This document shows, one piece after another, positions 57,895-64,000 of a stretch of DNA of 64,000 nucleotides. The notes beneath the pieces are model-generated. The model was not told the origin of the DNA, did no database searches, and saw nothing but the letters and a program-made list of their open reading frames with translations. The stretch comes from an uncultured Sphingomonadaceae bacterium (GTDB lineage Bacteria > Pseudomonadota > Alphaproteobacteria > Sphingomonadales > Sphingomonadaceae), in assembly GCA_947499975.1 (NCBI GenBank), contig CANMQE010000004.1, forward strand, positions 113,036 through 177,035. The letters are read 5' to 3'. Made by a program: the position numbers and the translations under genes. Position 1 is the first letter of the stretch, and each line of letters opens with the position of its first letter.

Positions 57895-57895
57895 G

Positions 57896-58192
57896 TCAGA
57901 TCACCCAGTCCCAGCCCACTTTCTTGACTGCGGGAACAGCCAGATCGGGGCGAACAGTCGGGCCGAGTGCGCGCACACGGTCCTTGATATGTGCCGGGCG
58001 CGGACCGTCCTCGGTCTGCTCGGCATCGATGGCGTAAGCGGAATTGACGCGGCGCGCGGCGCTTTCGGTAGCGATGATGCCCTCGGCATCCTCGCCCGCA
58101 TCGGCGGCTTCAGTAATGTGGTGGGACCATCCCCGGCCATCCCACCAGACCACAGCACCTGTTTTCAGATCGTTTCCAGTGAGGATTTTCAC
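57896..58192 (-). CDS. DUF2849 protein
   Basis: A 98-residue soluble protein matching DUF2849, known from alphaproteobacterial sulfite reductase operons. The N-terminus ILTGNDLKTGAVVWWDGRGW and the C-terminus VKKVGWDWVI are conserved family ends; many conserved Trp and Gly residues suggest a small beta-rich fold. Coupled to cobA by a four-base overlap (ATGA) and followed by cysI one base after its stop. Function unknown; a regulatory or electron-transfer role would be a guess. Confidence 0.9.
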   Translation of the reverse strand: MKILTGNDLKTGAVVWWDGRGWSHHITEAADAGEDAEGIIATESAARRVNSAYAIDAEQTEDGPRPAHIKDRVRALGPTVRPDLAVPAVKKVGWDWVI

Positions 58193-58956
58193 GAGGCGGT
58201 TTCCTGTGCAGTTTCTTCAGCGAGTTGCAGAAGCGCGACATCTTCGCGCGCGGTGACATGGCCGATCACGATCAGGGCAGGGCTCTGCACCGCCTCGCGT
58301 TCGACAAGTTGGGGAAGGCCGGCCAGCGGGCCGCGCAGCACGCGCATATCGGCACGGCAGGCCTTTTCTATGACGGCAACGGGCATGTCTGGTGCAAGGC
58401 CGTCCCCCATCAGCTTTTCTGCGATCTGCGGGGCGGTCTTCACGCCCATGTAGATCACCAGCGTGCGGCCCTTGCCGGCAAGGCCAGCCCAGTCCTGATC
58501 GGATAGCCCCTTGCACTGGCCAGCCACGAAGGTGACGATGCTGGCATCCTCGCGGTGGGTGAGGGCAATGCCGCTGGCTGCCGCGGCGCCGTTGGCAGCG
58601 GTGATGCCGGGCACCACCTCGCAAGCGACGCCGGCAGCGCGGGCGGCTTCCATTTCCTCCCCACCGCGCCCGAAGATGAAGGGATCGCCGCCCTTCAGGC
58701 GCACCACGTCGCGACCGGCGCGCGCTTCGCGGACGAGGAGAGCGTTGATATCCTCCTGCGGCAGGGTGTGCTTGGAACGGCTCTTCGCTACGGAGACGAG
58801 CTTCGCATCGCGGCGCGCCATCGCCAGAATGGCGCTGTCCACCAGCCCGTCATGAACGATGAGCGATGCGCTCTCGATCAGCCGGGCCGCGCGCAGCGTC
58901 AGCAGGTCGGGATCGCCGGGGCCAGCGCCCACGAGATAGATCGTGCCTTTTTCCAT
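58189..58956 (-). CDS. cobA: Uroporphyrinogen-III C-methyltransferase (siroheme synthesis)
   Basis: SAM-dependent methyltransferase that makes precorrin-2 from uroporphyrinogen III, providing siroheme for the sulfite reductase downstream. It has 255 residues from the ATG at 58956; a TTG six bases upstream is an alternative. Signatures are YLVGAGPGDPDLLTLRA at the start, VRLKGGDPFIFGRGGEE and the VVPGITAANGAAAASGIALTH region (given as parts). There is no CysG-type dehydrogenase/chelatase domain, so those steps must be elsewhere. First gene of the sulfur operon. Confidence 0.94.
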   Translation of the reverse strand: MEKGTIYLVGAGPGDPDLLTLRAARLIESASLIVHDGLVDSAILAMARRDAKLVSVAKSRSKHTLPQEDINALLVREARAGRDVVRLKGGDPFIFGRGGEEMEAARAAGVACEVVPGITAANGAAAASGIALTHREDASIVTFVAGQCKGLSDQDWAGLAGKGRTLVIYMGVKTAPQIAEKLMGDGLAPDMPVAVIEKACRADMRVLRGPLAGLPQLVEREAVQSPALIVIGHVTAREDVALLQLAEETAQETAS

Positions 58957-59047
58957 CAGCAAGCAGATGCTCTCGCGGCTGCGTATCTGCCAGTGAGAAA
59001 CCTTTGGCGCTGCCCTAGATCAGCTTTACCTGCACCAAAATCGCGCC

Positions 59048-59779
59048 TCAGGCGGTGGCGAATTGCAGCACGTTGAGGGCGAAGAATACCGGCCAGAACC
59101 AGACGATATTGCGCGTGACATTTATCGCGGAGAGCAATCCCGTTACCAGCGCGACGTGGATGACAAGCATTGCCGCCCAGCCGAGGGTGAACCCCTCGTC
59201 GAGCAGGGCGGGTATCTGTGTCGCGGATATGGCGACGGCAGCAAGCGCGAGCGCAACGCGGATGGACCAGCCGCCAACCACCACCGACAGAAACGCCGCC
59301 ACCACCAGGCATCGCAGCAATGTTCGCAGGACGATGGTAACGGCCTCCATCGACACCAGCGTTCCCGCCACCAGGCCAAGGTCGCCCCATCTGTCTGTCG
59401 ACAAGCAGAATGCAGCGATCGCCAGGACAGCGATGACCACGCCGATCGCCAGCGACCGCAGGATATTCTTCCGGGGCACCATAATCACGGCCCGGCAGCG
59501 CTGCATGGCGATGAAGGCAAGGAATGGCGCGGCGGTGATGATCTGCACCAGCAGCTTGGCCGTGACGGAAGTTCCCACGGGCAGAAGCCCGCGCCTGACG
59601 GATGCGGCAAGCGCGAATGACGCGGCGGTTGCAAGCAGGAAAAGCCCGGCTTGGCGCCACCGCTTCCCAACCGGGAATTGCGCAGCCGCAGGGATCAGCC
59701 GCGGGTAGAGTAGCGCTGCCAGCCAGGCCATGATGGCCACCGACCCGTAGGCCGCGATGATACCCAGATAATGCGTCAT
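59048..59779 (-). CDS. Polytopic membrane protein, function unknown
   Basis: A 243-residue protein that is almost entirely hydrophobic, with about seven predicted helices starting at LGIIAAYGSVAIMAWLAALL and ending NIVWFWPVFFALNVLQF. Loops are short and basic. I recognise no catalytic motif; it is not a recognisable CAAX protease or transporter. It is on the minus strand upstream of the sulfur operon with a 91-base gap to cobA, which may hold that operon's promoter. No obvious SD precedes its ATG. Whether it belongs with the sulfur genes is open. Confidence 0.6.
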   Translation of the reverse strand: MTHYLGIIAAYGSVAIMAWLAALLYPRLIPAAAQFPVGKRWRQAGLFLLATAASFALAASVRRGLLPVGTSVTAKLLVQIITAAPFLAFIAMQRCRAVIMVPRKNILRSLAIGVVIAVLAIAAFCLSTDRWGDLGLVAGTLVSMEAVTIVLRTLLRCLVVAAFLSVVVGGWSIRVALALAAVAISATQIPALLDEGFTLGWAAMLVIHVALVTGLLSAINVTRNIVWFWPVFFALNVLQFATA

Positions 59780-59847
59780 GACCCTTATGCTTTTGGCGAG
59801 GGTATAACACGGTGTGTTAAAAGATCGGATATTCTCGTCGGTTCATG

Positions 59848-61110
59848 TCAGCTTTTGGTGGAATTGTTTTCCAGCCGCTGGCCGATTGCTGCCACCAATT
59901 GTTCGAAGGGTTCGTTGCGGCGCAAGTTAATATCGTTCTGCGGGAACGGTATCTCGATGTCGTTTTCCTTGAACAACTGCCAGATGCGCTTGTAAACGTC
60001 GGACCGGATGTTGGCGAGGCCGCCTTCGGGGTCCCTGATCCAGAAACGCAGCTCGAAATCCACCGAGCTGTTGCCGAACGCCATGATGTTCACCCGCGCC
60101 TTGGGCGTGGTAAGAATGCGCGGCGTTTCTTCCACGGCCTTGTAGAGAAGCTTCTCCACCAGCTCCAGATCGCTGTCATAGGCGACGCCCACCGGTGCTT
60201 TCACGCGCACATCGCGCGAGCTGTAGGACCAGTTCACCACCTGGTTGATCATCAGGTTCTCGTTCGGGATGAGATATTCGGTCTGGTCGCGCGTCACCAC
60301 GGATATGGCGCGGATGCCGATCTTGCGGATCTGGCCGAACCCTTCGTTACCGGCAGAATCCGCCACGGAAATCACGTCGCCCGGCTTGATGGACTTGTCC
60401 ATCAGCAGGATGATTCCGGCGATGAGATTACCGAAGGTTTTCTGCAGGCCGAAACCGATGGCAAGGCCGAAGGCACCGGAGAACACCGCCAGCGCGGTAA
60501 GATCGATGCCGAGGAGATCGATCCCCACCAGGAAGGCCAGCGCCCAGATCAGGATCGTGGAGATCTTTTCCGCCAGCAGTCTTTGCGAACTGTCCAGCTT
60601 GGTCAGACGGCGCAGGCCAAACCGGCTCAGCCGCGTGACCGCCCAGGCCAGCAGCAACACCATGACGATCACCAGCATCAGCACGACCGCATCCCACATG
60701 GAGAAGCTGATCGATCCGATTTCCAGCTTGGCGCTATCCAGCGTGTCGACAAAGCCGCCCACCGTCTCGCTGCGCTCGCTCACGGCGTCGCGCAGATCAT
60801 CGGAAGTGGTGATGGCGGTGACGGCTTCCCCCTCCGCCTCCGGCGTTTCCACCGCATCGGGAATGGCCATCAGCGGTTCACCCGTCTCGGGGTCGATCAT
60901 CGGCTCGCCCGTTTCGGGGTCGAGAATGGGGACGGCCTGCTGCTCCTGCGGCACGCCCAGCAGCGGCTCGCCGGTTTCCGGGTCGAGAATGACCTCTCCC
61001 GTTTCTGGATTGCGCAGCGGCACGGCATCGGGATTGCCCTGCCCGGCCTGCGTGGCACCTGCGTCAGGTGCCAATGCATCCGTAGCCGAAGCCGGCAAGG
61101 TGGCGCTCAT
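59848..61110 (-). CDS. MscS-family mechanosensitive channel with DPETGE-repeat N-terminus
   Basis: Mechanosensitive ion channel relieving osmotic pressure. The MscS core runs from about residue 130 (helices in WDAVVLMLVIVMVLLLAWAV) through the pore helix AVFSGAFGLAIGFGLQKTFG (Gly/Ala-rich, about 215-240) and the beta domain with PGDVISV, ending in DIEIPFPQNDINLR. The N-terminal 90 residues carry tandem nine-residue repeats of N/DPETGEP at 34-42, 43-51, 64-72 and 73-81, arranged as two 18-residue pairs, 30 residues apart, each after AVP. I see no signal peptide. Its ATG overlaps the metC stop (ATGA). Confidence 0.9.
   Translation of the reverse strand: MSATLPASATDALAPDAGATQAGQGNPDAVPLRNPETGEVILDPETGEPLLGVPQEQQAVPILDPETGEPMIDPETGEPLMAIPDAVETPEAEGEAVTAITTSDDLRDAVSERSETVGGFVDTLDSAKLEIGSISFSMWDAVVLMLVIVMVLLLAWAVTRLSRFGLRRLTKLDSSQRLLAEKISTILIWALAFLVGIDLLGIDLTALAVFSGAFGLAIGFGLQKTFGNLIAGIILLMDKSIKPGDVISVADSAGNEGFGQIRKIGIRAISVVTRDQTEYLIPNENLMINQVVNWSYSSRDVRVKAPVGVAYDSDLELVEKLLYKAVEETPRILTTPKARVNIMAFGNSSVDFELRFWIRDPEGGLANIRSDVYKRIWQLFKENDIEIPFPQNDINLRRNEPFEQLVAAIGQRLENNSTKS
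60860..61023 (-). repeat. Internal duplication encoding DPETGE repeats
   Basis: This stretch of the channel gene encodes about residues 30-83, in which a unit AVP-x-x-(N/D)PETGE-x-x-x-DPETGEP is present twice with a 30-residue period. The two copies remain very similar at DNA level, as expected for a recent tandem duplication, and could recombine to change repeat number. Confidence 0.7.
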
Positions 61111-62324
61111 GTCTGTCCCATCGCGTCGAATGCCTGGCCAAGATCGGCAATCAGGTCGTCAGCGTCTTCTAGCCCGATCGACAGGCGCACGCCAAGCCCA
61201 CTGCCTTCATCGATCCCTGGAGGCCAGGCCCGCACGGTGTGAACCGGCGCAGGATCGAACGGTATGGCGAGGCTTTCGAACCCGCCCCAGCTAAAGCCGA
61301 TACCGAAGAGATCAAGCGCATCCACCAGTCGGCCGCGGGCAGCCTTGTCGACACCATCAGCCAGCACGAAACTGAACAGGCCGCACCCGCCGTGAAAATC
61401 GCGTTTCCACAAGTCGTGGCCCGGCGCGCCCGGCAGCATGGGGCATAAAACGGCGGAAACCCGGGGTCTGTCGGCAAGCCAGCCCGCCACCTTTATGGCG
61501 GTGGCCGTCGAGCGATCCAGCCGCAATTTCATCGTGCGCAGGCCGCGCAGGGCGAGGGCCGCATCGTCAGGAGATACCACCTGCCCCATGAATTGCGCCT
61601 GCCGCCGGATGCGGTTGATCACGGGCTTTGCAGCACTGGCGCTGCCCATCATCACGTCGGAATGGCCGCCCACATGCTTGGTGAGGCTCATCACCGAAAT
61701 ATCGCATCCATGCTGCAAGGCGGGAAAGCCAAGCGGCGTTGCCCACGTATTGTCGATAATCGAAAGCACGCCCCGATCTCGCGCAATGGCGGCAAGCGCG
61801 GGAATGTCGCACACCTCCATCGTCAGGCTGCCGGGCGATTCCAGCATGACGGCCCTTGTATTCGGGCCGATCATGTCCGCCAGAAGGTCTTGCTCCAGCG
61901 GATCGAAGGGGCGCGCGGTAATGCCGAACTGTTTCAGCATGGAAAGCGCGATGTTTCGTGTCGGCTCGTACACATTGTCCGTCACCAGCAGCTCGTCTCC
62001 GGGGCGCAGGACCGCCATAAGCGTGCAGGCAAGCGCGGCAACACCGCTGGGGAACAGTTCAGTACCATCGGCACCGGGCTCAAGCTGCGTCAGCGCATCG
62101 GCCAGCGCCCACTGCGTCGGCCCGCCGCGCCGACCGTAATAGAAGTGACCATCCTCATTGGGGCGACCCTTCGCCAGATCGTCAATGCTTTCGTACAGAT
62201 GGGTGCTGGCGCGCCACACTGGCGGGTTCACCACGCTACCCTTGGTGCCGGGAACGCTGGTCCATTCACGCTTGCGCCCCGCTTCGGTCAGGCGGGTGGA
62301 GGGGCCATGCTTGCTATCGCTCAT
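61107..62324 (-). CDS. metC: Cystathionine beta-lyase-type PLP enzyme
   Basis: Trans-sulfuration family enzyme cleaving cystathionine to homocysteine, pyruvate and ammonia. Of 405 residues, the PLP lysine is K216 in SLTKHVGGHSD; D191 in IIDNTWATP stacks on the cofactor and Y63 in FYYGRRGGPT contacts the phosphate. The C-terminal GLEDADDLIADL is the usual family end. Substrate preference among MetB/MetC/MegL-type members cannot be read with certainty. Coupled upstream to sseA and downstream to the MscS gene by four-base overlaps at both ends, an unusual operon. Confidence 0.88.
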   Translation of the reverse strand: MSDSKHGPSTRLTEAGRKREWTSVPGTKGSVVNPPVWRASTHLYESIDDLAKGRPNEDGHFYYGRRGGPTQWALADALTQLEPGADGTELFPSGVAALACTLMAVLRPGDELLVTDNVYEPTRNIALSMLKQFGITARPFDPLEQDLLADMIGPNTRAVMLESPGSLTMEVCDIPALAAIARDRGVLSIIDNTWATPLGFPALQHGCDISVMSLTKHVGGHSDVMMGSASAAKPVINRIRRQAQFMGQVVSPDDAALALRGLRTMKLRLDRSTATAIKVAGWLADRPRVSAVLCPMLPGAPGHDLWKRDFHGGCGLFSFVLADGVDKAARGRLVDALDLFGIGFSWGGFESLAIPFDPAPVHTVRAWPPGIDEGSGLGVRLSIGLEDADDLIADLGQAFDAMGQT

Positions 62325-63181
62325 GCCGCTTCACCCGCGGCGCCGGGGCCGGTTTCCTTGGGCGTTTCGGGATCGATGCCCCAGTCGCTCCAGCTGCCAT
62401 CGTAAAGCGCGGCATCGGGCTTCCCTAGCAGATCGAGCGCGAACAGCAGGACAGAAGCGGTCACCCCGCTGCCGCAACTGGTGATGATGGGCCGGTCAGG
62501 ATCGACGCCCGCGTCGCGGAATGCTGCGCGCAGGCCCGCCTCGCTCTTGAAGGTGCCATCCGCGTTCAGCACCGTGTCGAAGGGCACGTTGTACGATCCG
62601 GGAATATGGCCGGAGGCGACTTCGGGTCGGAAATCCGACTCCTTTCCGGTGAAACGGGGATTGTCACGCGCATCCACGACCTGCTCCTCGCCGCCGTGCA
62701 GATTGGCCAGTATGTCGCGCTTGTCACGCAGCGCGCCATGTCCGCTGGCGGAGGAATATTCGCTCGGCTCGACGGTCGGCATCCCTCTTTCAACAGGCCG
62801 TTCTTCCGCCTGCCATTTCTGGAAGCCGCCATCCAGCACGGTGACGTTCGTCACGCCGTAGAGGCGGAAAATGAACCATGCCCGCGCTGCGGTGCGCATC
62901 GCGCTGTTGTCGTACAGCACCACGCGGGAATTCTCGCGCAGGCCGAGTTCGCTCATCCGCGTATCGAATTGCCGGCGGGTGGGCAGGGCGGCCATCACCT
63001 CGCCATCGGGATCCACCAGCGTTTTCAGGTCCAGAAAGCGTGCGCCCGGAATATGCGCATCGCGAAATTCGGCTGCTGCATCGCGCCCCGCCATCGGCAG
63101 GTGGGATGACGCATCCAGCACGGCGATGTCCGGCGCTGTCAGCTCTTGGGCAAGCCACGCGGTGGTTTCGAGAGATTTCAT
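62321..63181 (-). CDS. sseA: 3-mercaptopyruvate/thiosulfate sulfurtransferase
   Basis: Two-domain rhodanese that transfers sulfane sulfur to cyanide or thiols. From the ATG at 63181 it has 286 residues. The inactive N-terminal rhodanese domain has [10 protein letters not shown] and VVLYDNSA; the C-terminal domain has the active-site loop CGSGVTA with C236. That loop sequence marks mercaptopyruvate sulfurtransferase rather than thiosulfate-type (CRxGxR/K). Downstream metC supplies pyruvate and sulfur amino acid context. There is no strong SD; the longer frame to 63295 overlaps the divergent queF region. Confidence 0.92.
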   Translation of the reverse strand: MKSLETTAWLAQELTAPDIAVLDASSHLPMAGRDAAAEFRDAHIPGARFLDLKTLVDPDGEVMAALPTRRQFDTRMSELGLRENSRVVLYDNSAMRTAARAWFIFRLYGVTNVTVLDGGFQKWQAEERPVERGMPTVEPSEYSSASGHGALRDKRDILANLHGGEEQVVDARDNPRFTGKESDFRPEVASGHIPGSYNVPFDTVLNADGTFKSEAGLRAAFRDAGVDPDRPIITSCGSGVTASVLLFALDLLGKPDAALYDGSWSDWGIDPETPKETGPGAAGEAA

Positions 63182-63263
63182 CGTGCCGGGAGTAACCGGT
63201 GCTATGCGCTTCGTAAATGCCCGCGAGCTTGCCTTGCGCGGCAATGCGCGGCATCTGGCGCGC

Positions 63264-63731
63264 ATGAGCGACAACAACGACACCGCCGGTCCCATCCATC
63301 TCGGCCAGAACAGCGCCTTGCCTGCCTCTCCTGAGGATGCGGTGCTTGATTACGTGCCGAATCCGCGCGCGGGCGCGCTGTATCTCGTGCGCTTCGCCGC
63401 GCCCGAGTTCACTTCGCTGTGCCCAGTGACGGGGCAGCCCGATTTCGCGCATATCGTGATCGATTACGCACCGGGCGAAACGATCGTGGAGAGCAAGAGC
63501 CTGAAGCTGTTTCTGGGCGCTTTTCGCAATCACAACGGGTTTCACGAGGATGTGACGGTCGGCATCGGCCAGCGCCTGTTCGAGGAGATGCGCCCGCGCT
63601 GGCTGCGTATCGGCGGCTACTGGTATCCGCGTGGCGGCATTCCGATCGATGTCTTCTGGCAAAGTGACCTGCCGCCCGAGGGCCTGTGGCTGCCGGATCA
63701 GGGCGTACAATCCTATCGGGGACGTGGGTAA
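63264..63731 (+). CDS. queF: NADPH-dependent preQ0 reductase QueF
   Basis: Reduces 7-cyano-7-deazaguanine to preQ1 in queuosine synthesis. The 155 residues from the ATG at 63264 match the short, unimodular (YkvM-type) QueF. Catalytic C53 and D60 lie in [13 protein letters not shown], the substrate-binding Glu in VESKSLKLF, and [13 protein letters not shown] is the family end block. An upstream ATG at 63207 would add 19 residues that have no family match. Single gene; other queuosine genes are not here. Confidence 0.95.
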   Translation: MSDNNDTAGPIHLGQNSALPASPEDAVLDYVPNPRAGALYLVRFAAPEFTSLCPVTGQPDFAHIVIDYAPGETIVESKSLKLFLGAFRNHNGFHEDVTVGIGQRLFEEMRPRWLRIGGYWYPRGGIPIDVFWQSDLPPEGLWLPDQGVQSYRGRG

Positions 63732-63827
63732 ACGCCATATTTGCCGTGAGATCCTATACTTGCGGATACTTGCGCGCCTGAAGCCACATCGATTAAGGCC
63801 CCCGCAAATGAACAGGGATATTTGACT

Positions 63828-64000
63828 ATGCGTATCGTGATGATCGGAACCGGTTATGTCGGCCTCGTTTCCGGCGCCTGTTTTGCCGATTTCGGTCATG
63901 ACGTTACCTGCGTCGACAAGGATCAGTCCAAGATCGATGCGCTGCTGAACGGCGAAATCCCGATTTTCGAGCCGGGTCTGGATGAACTGGTGGCGAAGAA
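63828..64000 (+). CDS. UDP-glucose 6-dehydrogenase (3' truncated by window end)
   Basis: Oxidises UDP-glucose (or a related sugar nucleotide) to the uronate for surface polysaccharides. Only the first 57 residues are visible: the Rossmann start [20 protein letters not shown], the acidic NAD-ribose contact VDKD, and the conserved [12 protein letters not shown]. These are diagnostic of the UDP-glucose/GDP-mannose dehydrogenase family; IPIFEPGL favours UDP-glucose dehydrogenase. A 96-base gap separates it from queF; AACAGGGA lies nine bases before the ATG as a possible SD. Confidence 0.9.
   Translation, partial: MRIVMIGTGYVGLVSGACFADFGHDVTCVDKDQSKIDALLNGEIPIFEPGLDELVAK

Noticed and set aside
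59845..61242. Open frame of 465 codons on the plus strand opposite the MscS gene
   Set aside because: Shadow of the channel gene; His/Gln/Asp-rich antisense composition only.
63756..63774. ATACTTGCG direct repeat before the UDP-glucose dehydrogenase gene
   Set aside because: Only two 9-base copies ten bases apart; no known motif and no other support.

Overview
The window is a GC-rich chromosomal segment with no rRNA, tRNA, insertion sequence or CRISPR array that I can see. Gene content and order (complete dcw cluster with mraZ and a long-tailed FtsZ, glnB-glnA, a ferredoxin-type assimilatory sulfite reductase next to DUF934 and DUF2849, adrenodoxin-type ferredoxin, CcmAB) point to an alphaproteobacterium. 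The protein sequences look most like the Sphingomonadales, probably Erythrobacteraceae; that placement is inference from familiarity, not from a search.

Layout. 1-5.5 kb: 3' part of tamA and all of tamB. 5.6-9 kb: fasciclin lipoprotein, a Gly/Asn-rich secreted protein, a GH24 endolysin, then a divergent XRE regulator plus six-helix membrane protein with three near-identical palindromes between endolysin and regulator. 9.1-12.5 kb: glnB-glnA (nitrogen control, with a sigma54-like promoter) and a peptidase-SH3-argC group that continues to 14 kb. 14-25.5 kb: mixed housekeeping genes (lipoprotein, map, cytochrome c, ccmAB, phhB, SDR, S9 peptidase, alpha/beta hydrolase, DNA glycosylase, ferredoxin, cysteine synthase) and two unrecognised envelope genes.

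25.7-44.7 kb is one continuous division and cell-wall cluster: mraZ-rsmH-ftsL-ftsI-murE-murF-mraY-murD-ftsW-murG-murC-murB-ddl-ftsQ-ftsA-ftsZ. Nearly every junction is a 1-8 base overlap. It makes the peptidoglycan precursor from UDP-MurNAc to lipid II and supplies the core divisome. Downstream come a TPR/SPOR protein, a YbjN protein, proC, a BI-1 protein, a proline-rich lipoprotein, obgE, proB and an SDR.

53.2-55 kb holds the oddest pair: a Tat-exported protein built of about seven TDSD repeats, followed by a JmjC-type oxygenase. 55-59 kb, minus strand, is a sulfate-assimilation operon (cobA, DUF2849, cysI, DUF934, cysH). 59-63.2 kb, minus strand, is a polytopic membrane protein and a coupled sseA-metC-mscS operon. 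The window ends with queF and the start of a UDP-glucose dehydrogenase gene.

All intergenic gaps are shorter than 300 bases. Several carry clear hairpin terminators; a few carry repeats or operator-like sequences described below.
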